A stretch of 50,023 bases of DNA from the NCBI GenBank assembly GCA_017996395.1, contig JAGOHA010000009.1:1-50023 (forward strand), read 5' to 3'. The notes beneath the pieces were generated by a model. It did no database searches and had not been told where the DNA came from. It was given only the letters and a program-made list of their open reading frames with translations. Made by a program: the position numbers and the translations under genes. The first letter of the stretch is position 1; each line of letters starts with the position of its first letter. Of this stretch, positions 30,053-39,159 are shown piece by piece. Source of the stretch: Acidobacteriota bacterium (GTDB taxonomy: Bacteria; Acidobacteriota; JAAYUB01).

Positions 30053-31621
30053 TCAGGCGCCGGGGGCGTTGAAAAACGCGGTGACGGGCTTGCGGCAGCG
30101 GATCACCCGTTGGATGGCGGACGGAATGATCCGCTTCAGGCCCAGGGTTGACGGCATCCGGGTGTACTCCAGCACCAGGCGGGCCGTGGTGGGTGAATCC
30201 TTGCGCAGGGCCACCACCCGGACCTGGTACCTCCCCAGATCGTACAATTGGCCTTCCTGGAGTTGCGCCCGGATCATGTTCCGATTCGGGATGCTGATAG
30301 TGATCCGCTGTTCCGTCATCTCCTGAACCAGGTCGGGGGCCAGCGATACGTATACCTTGGCCATCAGGAACTCTTTGGCGTCGATGTCCATCCGCTCCAT
30401 TTCCCGCGCCCGAAGGATGTTCTTGATGTGGTCGACGTCCATGTTGGAGCAGTAATACTTAAGGTCGGTCGCGGCGATGATTTCGTCGTCGGTTCCGTTG
30501 CGCTCCATCCGCTCCAGGTGTCGACCCAGGTCCCGAACGTCCATATCCAGCAGCTGCCGATAGATGGGCGACAGTTTCTGGACGTTCCGGAGGCCGCGCG
30601 ACGTGAAGTCGAAGATCCGGCGCTGGTAGCTGACACTGGCGACGGCGGCCGACGTGGCGACGACAGGCTGCAATCCGTGCCGGGAAGCCCGCCGCGGCGT
30701 GGATAACAGCATCTGCAGGGGCTGATCGGCGCCGATCAGCACCGGTGCGCCGTCGGTCAGGTCGATGATCTCCTTGTCGCCCGGAGCCGGGAAGCTGCGG
30801 ATGGCGAGGATCACGAGGACGATCACCGCAACCAGAAGCAGCAAGAGCAGCGCATACTCCACCCGCGGCGCGTCCTTGGCGGCAATCTCCCGAACAATCT
30901 GTTTGACTTGCGGCAAGCCGACCTCGGGCTCGATCCGGTACACGAAGCGCTTCAACAAAAAGCCGTTGTTTTTTAGGAACTCGGAGGCTTTCTCCACCAA
31001 CGGGTTAGCTCTGGCCAGGCCGTTGGCTTTGATGGAAAATTGTTCGATCAGGTGGGGATCGTACTGGTCGCCAAGGAGAATGATGTAAGTTGGGATCCGT
31101 TCGCCTTCCAGTAACTGGTATGTTTGCCCGCGGGCGTAGGATTGGGCCTGATGCTTGAGTTCAAACTGCTCGTCCGGGTAGTCCTCGGGGAAGGCGTCCA
31201 GGATGCCGTCGGTGATCAATATGAACTTGACGTCACACTCCGCCGCGTATTCCCGACGGATCTCGGCCGCGGCCTTGAAGCCGTAATAGAAATCGGTGTG
31301 CCAGCCGTCGTTCACGTAGCGGTCCGGCACATCCACGTCGATTTCGGAACGACCACCGAAGAGAACCAACCGGTTCTCATAGCCCTGAAGCAGGTTCATC
31401 AACTCACGCAGAACCTGGGCACGTTCCACATTCGCGTCAATGCGGGGGACGGAACGTGAGTTGTCCACCAGAAAAATGTTGACGCCTTTGACGCCCTCGC
31501 ACGAACGGGTGGGCGGGGCGGAGAAAACCGTCCGGCAGGCACCGCACAGCAAGGCCGGCATCAGGAAGAGAAACAGGTGCCGGCTTCGGACAGATCGCAG
31601 CGTGTGTCCGAATGTCTTCAT
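30053..31621 (-). CDS. Exported VWA protein with cytoplasmic C-terminal domain
   Basis: 522 residues from the ATG at 31621. An N-terminal signal/anchor (about 15-30) is followed by an extracytoplasmic VWA domain (about 45-225) with a full MIDAS set: Asp53-x-Ser55-x-Ser57 (VDNSRSVP), Thr109 and Asp138 (ITDGILD). A single membrane helix (about 256-277) then leads to some 245 residues predicted to be cytoplasmic, ending in a basic patch (RVIRCRKPVTAFFN). I do not recognise the C-terminal domain. The start has no ribosome site; a TTG 13 codons upstream is an alternative. It lies 173 bases upstream of the membrane fusion protein gene on the same strand. Confidence 0.72.
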   Translation of the reverse strand: MKTFGHTLRSVRSRHLFLFLMPALLCGACRTVFSAPPTRSCEGVKGVNIFLVDNSRSVPRIDANVERAQVLRELMNLLQGYENRLVLFGGRSEIDVDVPDRYVNDGWHTDFYYGFKAAAEIRREYAAECDVKFILITDGILDAFPEDYPDEQFELKHQAQSYARGQTYQLLEGERIPTYIILLGDQYDPHLIEQFSIKANGLARANPLVEKASEFLKNNGFLLKRFVYRIEPEVGLPQVKQIVREIAAKDAPRVEYALLLLLLVAVIVLVILAIRSFPAPGDKEIIDLTDGAPVLIGADQPLQMLLSTPRRASRHGLQPVVATSAAVASVSYQRRIFDFTSRGLRNVQKLSPIYRQLLDMDVRDLGRHLERMERNGTDDEIIAATDLKYYCSNMDVDHIKNILRAREMERMDIDAKEFLMAKVYVSLAPDLVQEMTEQRITISIPNRNMIRAQLQEGQLYDLGRYQVRVVALRKDSPTTARLVLEYTRMPSTLGLKRIIPSAIQRVIRCRKPVTAFFNAPGA

Positions 31622-31704
31622 TCTGTAGGTATCAATAGCAAATCCTGTCTGAAAACGCAACCGCTATCGCCCACGGGAGCCCGCTGGCGGGGTGCCGACG
31701 CGAA

Positions 31705-33183
31705 CTAGCCTCGCCGAGGCTTGGCCGAGCGCTCCCGCCGCGGGGTGTGGATGGTGGCAATGCGCATCGTGTTGGTGGCGCCGACGGACCGCGCCTGCCC
31801 GGACAGGATCACGAAATGGGCCGGCCGGTCCGACTGGAAATGGCGCTTTGCCCAGCTTTCCGCCTGCTCCATCAGGTGATCGCTGGAACGCGATGCCGGG
31901 ATCCGTACGGGATGCACCCCATAGTACAAGGACATGCGCCGCCAGGCGGCGGGATCCGGAGTCATGGCGGCGATGGGGCAGTCGGGCCTGAATCGGGACA
32001 GCACGCGGGCGGTCCGCCCCGAGAGCGTGTGTACGCTGATGGCCGCGGCGTGGACTTCGCGACTGGCATGATAGGCGGCGCGGGCGATGGCGGTCAGGGG
32101 ATCATCACCGGATTCAAGCGGATCCGGATCGGCCAGCAGATTGGGCATTTGGCGCAGGTAACGCTCCGTTTCAGCCGCAATGGTGGCCATGGTGCGCACG
32201 GTCTCCATGGGGTAACGTCCCAGGGATGTCTCGCCGGACAGCATGACCGCGTCGGTGCCGTCGAGAATGGCGTTGGTGACGTCGGTCGCTTCCGCCCGGG
32301 TGGGCCGGGGTTGGTCGGTCATGCTCTCCAGCATCTGGGTGGCGACGATGACCGGAATGCCTGCCCGACGACAACGGCCGATGATCTGTTTCTGAAGCAC
32401 GCCGATCCGCTCGATATCCACCTCGACACCCAGATCGCCGCGAGCGACCATGACCGCGTCGGTGGCTGCCAGGATGTCATCGAGGTTGTCGAGCGCTTGA
32501 GGTTTCTCGATTTTGGCGACGATGGCCGTCTCAGCGCCGGCGGCATCGATGAGCCGACGCAACAGCTTCACATCCGTCCCCTGCCGGACGAAGCTGAGCG
32601 CCAGAAAATCAGCCCCGGCGGTCAAGGCGGCAACGGCATCGGATCGGTCTTTGGCGGTCATCGCCGGCAGGCGGGTGGAGGTTCCGGGGAAGTTGACTCC
32701 TTGACGTTCGCGCAGTCCGCCCCCTTTCTCAACGGTGCAGTGTAGCGTGTCGTCCGTGATCCGGACGACGCGCAGGACGATCTTGCCGTCGTCCATCAGA
32801 ATCCGTGCGCCGGGCTGGAACTCATCGGAAGTGAAAGCGTACGAGATGGACATCCCGCGGGCAGTGCCGGCGACCGCCCGGCGGGTCAGGAAGAAGTCTT
32901 GGCCGGTGGTGATGGCCACGGGCTGGTGGCCGGCCAGCTCGCCGGTCCGAATCTTCGGTCCCTGCAGGTCGGCGAGGATCCCGATGGGCCGGCCCAGTTC
33001 GTGCTCCAAACGCCGCAGCGTCCGGACCAGTCGCGTGAACTCGTCGGGCTTGCCGTGGGAAAAGTTATAGCGGATGACGTCGACGCCGAGTCTGAGCACC
33101 GATCGCAGCACGTCCGGGGGCTTCAGGGAGGGCCCGTAGGTGGCCACGATCTTGGTTTGCTGCAACTGGGCAGGTAGCTTCAT
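31705..33183 (-). CDS. pyk: Pyruvate kinase
   Basis: 492 residues converting PEP and ADP to pyruvate and ATP, the last step of glycolysis. The N-terminal KIVATYGPS, catalytic IVAKIEKPQALDNLDDIL, DAVMVARGDLGVEV and PVIVATQMLESM are canonical. The C-terminal domain (about 355-480) is a standard allosteric-type domain. AGGTGATC lies before the ATG at 33183, three codons after a poorer start. The last 20 residues are Arg-rich (HTPRRERSAKPRRG), a short extension. It is divergent from the DUF362 gene. Confidence 0.96.
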   Translation of the reverse strand: MKLPAQLQQTKIVATYGPSLKPPDVLRSVLRLGVDVIRYNFSHGKPDEFTRLVRTLRRLEHELGRPIGILADLQGPKIRTGELAGHQPVAITTGQDFFLTRRAVAGTARGMSISYAFTSDEFQPGARILMDDGKIVLRVVRITDDTLHCTVEKGGGLRERQGVNFPGTSTRLPAMTAKDRSDAVAALTAGADFLALSFVRQGTDVKLLRRLIDAAGAETAIVAKIEKPQALDNLDDILAATDAVMVARGDLGVEVDIERIGVLQKQIIGRCRRAGIPVIVATQMLESMTDQPRPTRAEATDVTNAILDGTDAVMLSGETSLGRYPMETVRTMATIAAETERYLRQMPNLLADPDPLESGDDPLTAIARAAYHASREVHAAAISVHTLSGRTARVLSRFRPDCPIAAMTPDPAAWRRMSLYYGVHPVRIPASRSSDHLMEQAESWAKRHFQSDRPAHFVILSGQARSVGATNTMRIATIHTPRRERSAKPRRG

Positions 33184-33195
33184 GGCGATCACCTG

Positions 33196-33225
33196 TTGGC
33201 GGATAGGATGGTAGCATTCTATAAT
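33196..33225 (+). promoter_or_regulatory. Candidate promoter of the DUF362 gene
   Basis: TTGGCG (33196-33201, 4/6), an 18-base spacer and a perfect TATAAT (33220-33225), 47 bases before the start codon. Confidence 0.45.
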
Positions 33226-33272
33226 AACTTCGCACCGGGTTCCACTCAGCCATTCGTTCGGAAGGGGCAGCC

Positions 33273-34376
33273 ATGAAGGACGTCTTTTTTATTCGGTCGC
33301 GGTTGACGGGCAAGCGCAGCTTGCTGGATCGGCTGGAAAAACTGCTGGAAGCGGCGGGGCTCGAGTTCATCCGGCCGCGCGACCTGGTGGGGATCAAACT
33401 GAGTTTCGGCGAGCGCGGCAACACCGCGTTTCTGCGCCCGCCGTTCGTCCGCCGGGTGGTGGACACGCTCAAGGCCCGGGGTGCCAAACCCTTCCTCACG
33501 GATTCCAACACCCTGTACCACGGACACCGCACCAACTCGGTGGACCATCTCATCCTCGCCGAGGAGCACGGCTTCGGACTGACACAGGTGGGCGCACCCA
33601 TCATCATGGCGGACGGCCTGAGGTCGGAAAGTTATCTCGAGACCGAGGTGAACCTGAAGCATTTTCGTCAGGTGAAGGTGGGCAGCGTCGTGGGTGAGAT
33701 GGATGCTCTGGTGAGCCTTTCCCATTTCAAGGGGCACCTGGCCTGCGCGTTCGGCGGCACGCTGAAGAACATCGGGATGGGGCTGGGGTCCCGCTCCATG
33801 AAGCAGCTGATGCACAGCGGCACCGTCCGTCCCGAGTTCTCGGATCGGGCCGCCTGCACCGGCTGCGCTCGCTGCGCCACGGTCTGCCAATACGGGGCGA
33901 TCCATATCAAGAGCGGGAAAGCCCACTTCACGTACGAGCGGTGCGTCGGGTGTGCGGAATGCATCCCGGCCTGCCCGGAGGAAGCCTTGAAAATCCTCTG
34001 GGCTGAGAAACCGGAGGTCCTGGGTGAAAAGATCGCGGAAACCACCTACGGCGTGCTGCACCGGCTCAACGAGCGGTGTCTGTTCGTCAATTTCCTCCTC
34101 GACATCACGCCGGACTGCGATTGCTTTCCCTACAACGACGATCCCATCGTTCCGGACATCGGCATCCTGGCCTCCCGGGATCCCGTCGCGATCGATCAGG
34201 CTTCGGTGGACCTGCTCAATGCCGAGGAGTCGATTGCGGTCAGTCAGATCGGCCGCCGCCCTGCCCGGGAGGACAAGTTGGCCGCGCTGTGTCCCGACGT
34301 CAACTGGCAACGCCAGTTGGAATATGCTGAGGAAATCGGTCTCGGCAGCCGCCGGTATCGGCTGGTCGAGATGTGA
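33273..34376 (+). CDS. DUF362 protein with 2[4Fe-4S] ferredoxin domain
   Basis: 367 residues. DUF362 halves (about 1-185 and 255-360) surround a ferredoxin insert (about 190-245) with two CxxCxxCxxxC/P clusters, CTGCARCATVC and CVGCAECIPACP. Conserved DUF362 features are GIKLSFGERGN, LSHFKGH and a C-terminal DPVAIDQASVDLL. Such proteins occur in many anaerobes and facultative organisms. The biochemical role is unknown, although electron transfer through the clusters is likely. GGAAGGGG precedes the ATG. The M20 peptidase gene begins 48 bases downstream, possibly in the same transcript. Confidence 0.9.
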   Translation: MKDVFFIRSRLTGKRSLLDRLEKLLEAAGLEFIRPRDLVGIKLSFGERGNTAFLRPPFVRRVVDTLKARGAKPFLTDSNTLYHGHRTNSVDHLILAEEHGFGLTQVGAPIIMADGLRSESYLETEVNLKHFRQVKVGSVVGEMDALVSLSHFKGHLACAFGGTLKNIGMGLGSRSMKQLMHSGTVRPEFSDRAACTGCARCATVCQYGAIHIKSGKAHFTYERCVGCAECIPACPEEALKILWAEKPEVLGEKIAETTYGVLHRLNERCLFVNFLLDITPDCDCFPYNDDPIVPDIGILASRDPVAIDQASVDLLNAEESIAVSQIGRRPAREDKLAALCPDVNWQRQLEYAEEIGLGSRRYRLVEM

Positions 34377-34424
34377 ATGGATCTGGCCGGTGGCGCGATC
34401 CACCGCCGAAGGAGATCAGAGCTC

Positions 34425-35816
34425 ATGAACAGCAAGCGTGAAACCGACAAGCACATGCAGCAGTTCTACCGTCACGTCGAGGACCACAGCACGGATTATG
34501 TCCAGGAGTTGCAATCGCTGCTGCGGGAACCGTCGATCATCACCAATACGATCGGGATGACCTCGACGGCGACGTTGATCGAACAGATCATGCTCCGGAT
34601 GGGATGTCAGGTCCGGCAGATCACCTGCGGGGACAGCAAGCCGTATCTTTACGGCGAGGTCGGGTCCGGACCGCCCACCATCCTGTTTTACAACCATTAC
34701 GATGTGCAACCCGTGGAGCCGCTGAACGAATGGGACTTCGGCCCCTTCTCCGCCGAGGTGCATGACGGCTATATCTACGCCCGCGGCGCCGCCGACAACA
34801 AGGGCAGCCTGTCCGCGGCGCTGGCCGCCGTGGAAACCTACCGCAAAGTGATCGGCGATCTGCCATTCCGGGTCAAGTTCCTCTTTGAAGGCGAAGAGGA
34901 GTTGGGCAGCTTCAACATGGAACGGCTGGCCCAGACCGAGAAGGAGCTGTTCCAGGCCGATCTGTGCTTCTGGGGGTCGGGCGTACTGGACAACAGCGGA
35001 CATCCCTACATCAGTTTCGGGCTGAAAGGAATGGCCTACCTCGAGCTGCGGTGCTCCACGCTGCGGAGCGACATCCATTCCGCGATGGCGGCGATCGTCG
35101 ACAGTCCGGTGTGGCGGCTGCTCTACGCCCTGACTTCACTGCGCGACGCCCGCGGTAACATAACCATCGACGGCCTGGACACCCATGTGCGCCCTGTCTC
35201 GGCCGAGGACCGGGACCGCCTGGTGCCGTCGGATTTCGACCCGGTCTATTTCCGTGAACTCTTTGGTATCAAGGAATTTCTCCACTCCAACGATCCGCGT
35301 GAACTCATGGAGAGACTGTTTTTTCATCCGTCGCTCAACATCTGCGGCGTCCGCGCCGGGTACACGAAGGGCGGCACCAAAACGATCATGCCGCGGGAGG
35401 CCTGGGCGAACGTGGACCTGCGGCTGGTGCCGGATCTGACGCCCGAACTGGTGGTGAACCTGTTGCGCGCCCATTTGGACGCTCATGGCTATGGCGATGT
35501 GGAGCTGTTGCTCAAATGCGCAATTCCCGGTTACCGGCACCAGCCGTCAGCGGATCACCTGGCACGGATCCGCCAGGCCAGTCTCGAAGCGTTCCACTCC
35601 GAACCGTCGTTCCTGCCGATGATGGCGGCCAGCGGGCCGATGTACCACGTGTGCGCACCGCACCGGTTGCCGGTGCTCTCGTTCGGCGTTGCCCATCAAG
35701 GGTCGCACATCCACGCCCCGAATGAGAACATCCGGGTGCACGACTTTATCCAGGGGATCAAATTCATCGGACGGGTGATCGATTTGTTCGGGTGCCCCAA
35801 CCGACAGGGCGTTTAA
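34425..35816 (+). CDS. M20 family metallopeptidase (dipeptidase type)
   Basis: 463 residues from the ATG at 34425 (AAGGAG ten bases upstream). The di-zinc site motifs are visible: FYNHYDVQP (His), YARGAADNKGSLSA (bridging Asp), FEGEEELGS (catalytic Glu followed by metal Glu) and the C-terminal HQGSHIHAPNENIRV (His). A dimerisation/lid domain occupies about 200-330. The M20 dipeptidase group hydrolyses dipeptides and acylated amino acids in the cytoplasm. Specificity cannot be read. The stop codon overlaps that of convergent truB. Confidence 0.9.
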   Translation: MNSKRETDKHMQQFYRHVEDHSTDYVQELQSLLREPSIITNTIGMTSTATLIEQIMLRMGCQVRQITCGDSKPYLYGEVGSGPPTILFYNHYDVQPVEPLNEWDFGPFSAEVHDGYIYARGAADNKGSLSAALAAVETYRKVIGDLPFRVKFLFEGEEELGSFNMERLAQTEKELFQADLCFWGSGVLDNSGHPYISFGLKGMAYLELRCSTLRSDIHSAMAAIVDSPVWRLLYALTSLRDARGNITIDGLDTHVRPVSAEDRDRLVPSDFDPVYFRELFGIKEFLHSNDPRELMERLFFHPSLNICGVRAGYTKGGTKTIMPREAWANVDLRLVPDLTPELVVNLLRAHLDAHGYGDVELLLKCAIPGYRHQPSADHLARIRQASLEAFHSEPSFLPMMAASGPMYHVCAPHRLPVLSFGVAHQGSHIHAPNENIRVHDFIQGIKFIGRVIDLFGCPNRQGV

Positions 35817-36718
35817 GCAAGCACGATCTCGGGTCGAAGCACTCTCCGGCCCTCGTCCAAGGTGCGGACCCGGCCCACGGCGACCAACGCGCCCGTTGCG
35901 TCCACCAGACGAAACCGGTCCCCATCCGGATGCGGATCGCCTTCGGGCAGGGGAATCTCCACACCGTTCCGGACGCGGGCGGCGGTTTCCGGTGGACACG
36001 GCCAGAGGGGCAGATGCTCCACCAGGCTGTCCGGGGGGAGCACCCGGTCGGCAAGTTGGTCGGGCGCGGCGAGAAGTTTCTCCAGGGCGGTGGCGTGCTC
36101 CAGCAAAAACGAACCCAGCCGCCGGCGGCACAATGAGTGGAGATGGGCGCCGCAACCCGCCATTTCTCCAAGCTCATGTGCGATGGACCTGACGTATGTC
36201 CCCCCGGAGCAAGCCAGCCTGAAATGCAGGTCGGGTGGATCCCAGACGAGGACATCCAGAGCATCCACGCGCACCGGCCGCTCCGGGCGGGGCGCAGACA
36301 AGCCGCGCCGGGCGTATTGATAGAGCGGGCGGCCCCGCCATTTGATCGCCGAATAGGCTGGGGGGAGTTGGACGATGTCCCCAACAAAACGTCCGATCCA
36401 CCCGTCCATGTCGGTTCGCGTAAAATTCACCGGGCGAGGGGCCGCCAGTGGCTCGCCCTCACGGTCATGGGTGTCGGTGGCCCAGCCGAAGCGGATGATC
36501 CCGCCATATTCTTTATCGGCGTGCAGGAGAAATTGGGCGAGCCGTGTGGCCCGATGCAGCAGCACGGGCAGAACCCCGGTAGCCATCGGGTCCAGGGTCC
36601 CGCCATGGCCGACCTTGATGTCGGGCAGACATCCGCGGAGCCGGGCGACGACATCATGCGAGGTCAGCCCCGCCGGTTTGTCGATGATCAATACTCCGTT
36701 GCACGGTGTTTGGGTCAT
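35813..36718 (-). CDS. truB: tRNA pseudouridine(55) synthase
   Basis: 301 residues from the ATG at 36718. TruB makes pseudouridine 55 in the T-loop of tRNAs. NGVLIIDKPAGLTSHDVV and GHGGTLDPMATGVLPV with catalytic Asp43 are diagnostic; YSAIKWRGRPLYQYAR and SGGTYVRSIAHELG are also typical. The C-terminal domain (about 235-300) is a PUA-like extension. It is convergent with the M20 peptidase (4-base overlap of stops). Neighbouring infB and rbfA, common partners of truB, are absent. Confidence 0.96.
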   Translation of the reverse strand: MTQTPCNGVLIIDKPAGLTSHDVVARLRGCLPDIKVGHGGTLDPMATGVLPVLLHRATRLAQFLLHADKEYGGIIRFGWATDTHDREGEPLAAPRPVNFTRTDMDGWIGRFVGDIVQLPPAYSAIKWRGRPLYQYARRGLSAPRPERPVRVDALDVLVWDPPDLHFRLACSGGTYVRSIAHELGEMAGCGAHLHSLCRRRLGSFLLEHATALEKLLAAPDQLADRVLPPDSLVEHLPLWPCPPETAARVRNGVEIPLPEGDPHPDGDRFRLVDATGALVAVGRVRTLDEGRRVLRPEIVLA

Positions 36719-36754
36719 AAAATTCCCACAAAACTGTTGTCTTTTAAAATTATA

Positions 36755-36784
36755 TTGACTATGATAGGCACGGTTCGACATAAT
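36755..36784 (+). promoter_or_regulatory. Promoter of the OmpA-like lipoprotein gene
   Basis: TTGACT (36755-36760, 5/6), an 18-base spacer and CATAAT (36779-36784, 5/6), inside an AT-rich divergent region. The start codon lies 75 bases downstream with TTGGAGG before it, suggesting strong expression. Confidence 0.65.
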
Positions 36785-36859
36785 TTGCATCAAAAAGCAA
36801 GTCCCAAACAATTATTGAATAAAGGTATTATCCACTTCAATGCTTTTGGAGGTTCGATC

Positions 36860-37558
36860 ATGAAGAGAAACACTATGCTGATCCTGGTGGTGCTGTCCAT
36901 CCTGGCCCTGGTTCTGTTCTCCGGTTGCGCGACCAAGAAGTTCGTCCGGGAAGAGGTCCAGACGTCAGAAACGCGCGTCAACCAGAAAATGGATCAGGAA
37001 GTGTCCAAGCTCAACGGCCAGATCAATGAGCTCTCCAGCCTGAACAAGCAGCTGAGCTCGCGCATCGAGCAGGTGTCCGACAAGGCCGCCACGGCTGATG
37101 CCAAGGCTGAAGAAGCGAAGCGGATCGGCACCGATGCCAAGGGGCTCGCCACCCAGGCCAACACGGGTGTCACCGAGCTGCGTGCCCGTTTTGATGCCCG
37201 CAACAACTATGCGGTCATCGACACCAAGAACGTCCACTTCGGCTTCAACAAGTCCACCCTGACGGATGAAGCCAAGGCGACGTTGGACGAGGCGGCCCGC
37301 CTGTTCGCCGGCAACAAGAACATGGTGTTGACTCTTGAAGGCTACACCGATGGTATCGGGTCAGAAGAGTACAACTACGGCCTCAGCGAGAAGCGCGTTC
37401 AGAGCGTCGTCCGCTACATGGTGGGCGAAAAGAGTGTGGATCTGAACCGGATCTTCGTCGTCGGGCTCGGCAAGACCAACCCGGTGGCCGACAATAAGAC
37501 CGCCGAGGGGCGCAAACAGAACCGGCGCGTGACCATCAAGTTGCTCGAAGCTCGCTAA
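36860..37558 (+). CDS. OmpA-domain lipoprotein with coiled coil
   Basis: 232 residues. A lipoprotein signal ends at LFSGC (Cys22). Residues 28-100 are a Lys/Glu/Gln/Ser-rich coiled coil like that of the Lpp group. The C-terminal OmpA-like domain (about 115-230) contains VHFGFNKSTLTDEAKATLD, the peptidoglycan-binding LEGYTDGIGSEEYNYGLSEKR with conserved Asp and Arg, and NRRVTIKL. It presumably anchors the outer membrane to peptidoglycan. Flanked by a good promoter and a strong terminator, it is a single-gene unit. Codon use is visibly biased toward C/G-ending codons, consistent with high expression. Confidence 0.92.
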   Translation: MKRNTMLILVVLSILALVLFSGCATKKFVREEVQTSETRVNQKMDQEVSKLNGQINELSSLNKQLSSRIEQVSDKAATADAKAEEAKRIGTDAKGLATQANTGVTELRARFDARNNYAVIDTKNVHFGFNKSTLTDEAKATLDEAARLFAGNKNMVLTLEGYTDGIGSEEYNYGLSEKRVQSVVRYMVGEKSVDLNRIFVVGLGKTNPVADNKTAEGRKQNRRVTIKLLEAR

Positions 37559-37579
37559 CTGTTTTTTTTCGAGAATGTT

Positions 37580-37608
37580 AACAAGGCCGGGCATTGCCCG
37601 GCCTTGTT
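37580..37608. terminator. Intrinsic terminator after the OmpA-like gene
   Basis: A perfect 13-base stem (AACAAGGCCGGGC and its complement, loop ATT) 22 bases after the stop codon, followed by a T-rich tail on the plus strand. Confidence 0.85.
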
Positions 37609-37637
37609 TATTTACACCGGGTTACTCTTGAATCAGA

Positions 37638-37665
37638 TTGCATTCGGGGCGGGTTAAAATATATT
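37638..37665 (+). promoter_or_regulatory. Candidate promoter of the LysM gene
   Basis: TTGCAT (37638-37643, 4/6), a 16-base spacer and TATATT (37660-37665, 5/6). A perfect TTGACA at 37708-37713 also occurs in the same AT-rich gap, but its -10 partner at the right distance (TTAACG) is weak, so the true start is uncertain. Confidence 0.45.
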
Positions 37666-37794
37666 GTCAGATTTCTTGTAAGTGCTACACTTTTATCACA
37701 TTTTGTATTGACAAAAACAATCGTTATTTGTTAACGTGCTATTACTAGTGATCAAATGAATACAATGAATTAGCTTACTGCCTACGAGGTGGTC

Positions 37795-39060
37795 ATGAGC
37801 AAAATAGCTAAAATTGTCCTTCTTCTGTCTCTTTTGACTGCCGTGGCGGTCAGTCAGACCGTTCAGGCACCCGCGACTAACGTTCCGGCCCAGGGCACGC
37901 CGCTCAAGAATCTGAGCAAGCAGCAAGACGGTCACTGGTCGCCGTACACCGCGCCGGAATTCGGCCAGGAGGCGAGGGTGCATGTGGTCCAGCGGGGTGA
38001 TACGTTGTGGGATCTGGCCCGCCAGTACCTGAACAACCCCTACCTCTGGCCCCAGATCTGGGAACTGAACACGTATGTCACGAATCCGCACTGGATCTAT
38101 CCGGGCGATCCGCTGCTGATCGAGCAGCCGAAGCTGGTGGAACAGCCCGAGGTTCCCGCTGAACCCGAAGTGGTGGCCGAAGAGCCGGTTGAAGGCATGG
38201 GTGCTCTCAAGAAACAGTTGCCGCCCACGAAATTCGAGCGCAAGCCGCTGGAACTTGTGGTCAAAGACATCGACACTTATTACGCCACCGACTACGAACT
38301 GTATGGCACGGGACGCATCAACCAGACACCGATGATCTTTGACACGTTCATCGTCGGAGCAGAGGACGAAAACATCCAGCGCTACTTCAATGAGGGTGAA
38401 ATCGTTTACATCAACAAGGGGATGCGGCAGAATGTATCCCCGGGCCAGCGCTTCAGCATTCTGCGCTCGGCCGGAGAGATCCACAATCCGGTCACCAGTG
38501 CCTTTGTGGGATACTACTATCTGGAGTTGGGCACGCTGAAGGTGCTCATCGCCCATGACGACAAAGCCATCGCGCAGATCGACCTCGCCACGCGGGCCGT
38601 GCACATCGGGGATGCCCTGGTGCCGTTCCAGGAAACCGACAAGCTCGTGCGGGACAAGGCACGCAAACCGCAGCGCTTCATTGAAGACAACGGCAAGGCT
38701 ACCGGCAACATCGTCTACATCGAGGACAGCCTGAGTGTCGCCGGCTCCGGCAACGTCGTGTACCTGAACTTGGGCCGCAACCAGAATGTAGCGCCCGGAC
38801 AGATCTGCACGGTGTACCGTGTCGAGGGAAAGTATAAGCAAACGGACGAGTTCTACCCGTCGAACCGGTACGACAGCTACAAGGAAAATGTGGAACCCGG
38901 CTTCAAAGCAGCCAGCCACGCGGCTACGGTCAAGCGGGAAATTCCCCGCATCATCCTGGGCGAGGTGGTCATCATCCAAGTCTTCGAAAACACCGCCAAG
39001 GCCAAAGTGATCGACTCCCGCCAAAGCCTGGATCTGGGCAATTACATCCAGCTCCAGTAA
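37795..39060 (+). CDS. Exported LysM-domain protein
   Basis: 421 residues from the ATG at 37795 (GAGGTGG before it). A signal peptide ends near VSQTVQA. One LysM domain (about 63-108) reads HVVQRGDTLWDLARQYL, PYLWPQIWELN and WIYPGDPLLI, the peptidoglycan-binding fold. A Pro/Glu/Val hinge follows. The C-terminal 290 residues (about 135-421) are beta-rich with a recurring motif: VYINKGMRQNVSPGQRFSIL at about 205 and VYLNLGRNQNVAPGQICTVY at about 325, so the region contains an internal repeat. The role may be envelope maintenance. The family is known only from genomes. It forms a monocistronic unit bounded by a terminator. Confidence 0.85.
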   Translation: MSKIAKIVLLLSLLTAVAVSQTVQAPATNVPAQGTPLKNLSKQQDGHWSPYTAPEFGQEARVHVVQRGDTLWDLARQYLNNPYLWPQIWELNTYVTNPHWIYPGDPLLIEQPKLVEQPEVPAEPEVVAEEPVEGMGALKKQLPPTKFERKPLELVVKDIDTYYATDYELYGTGRINQTPMIFDTFIVGAEDENIQRYFNEGEIVYINKGMRQNVSPGQRFSILRSAGEIHNPVTSAFVGYYYLELGTLKVLIAHDDKAIAQIDLATRAVHIGDALVPFQETDKLVRDKARKPQRFIEDNGKATGNIVYIEDSLSVAGSGNVVYLNLGRNQNVAPGQICTVYRVEGKYKQTDEFYPSNRYDSYKENVEPGFKAASHAATVKREIPRIILGEVVIIQVFENTAKAKVIDSRQSLDLGNYIQLQ

Positions 39061-39078
39061 GACAACCTGATTCAGAAC

Positions 39079-39114
39079 GTGCTAATCCGGCGGCCGGGTT
39101 AGCACTTTTTTTTT
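39079..39114 (+). terminator. Strong intrinsic terminator after the LysM gene
   Basis: A 12-base stem (GTGCTAATCCGG paired with CCGGGTTAGCAC, one G-U) with loop CGG is followed immediately by nine T. Confidence 0.93.
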
Positions 39115-39159
39115 GCCTGTACCGATGGTGGCCGTCAATCTGGCTCGAGGATATCTGTT

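Noticed and set aside
37708-37736. TTGACA-based promoter close to the LysM gene
   Set aside because: The -35 is perfect but the -10 at 17 bases is TTAACG, a poor match. An upstream pair fits better.
37696-39024. Long minus-strand frame opposite the LysM gene
   Set aside because: Antisense to a gene with promoter, ribosome site, signal peptide and terminator on the plus strand.
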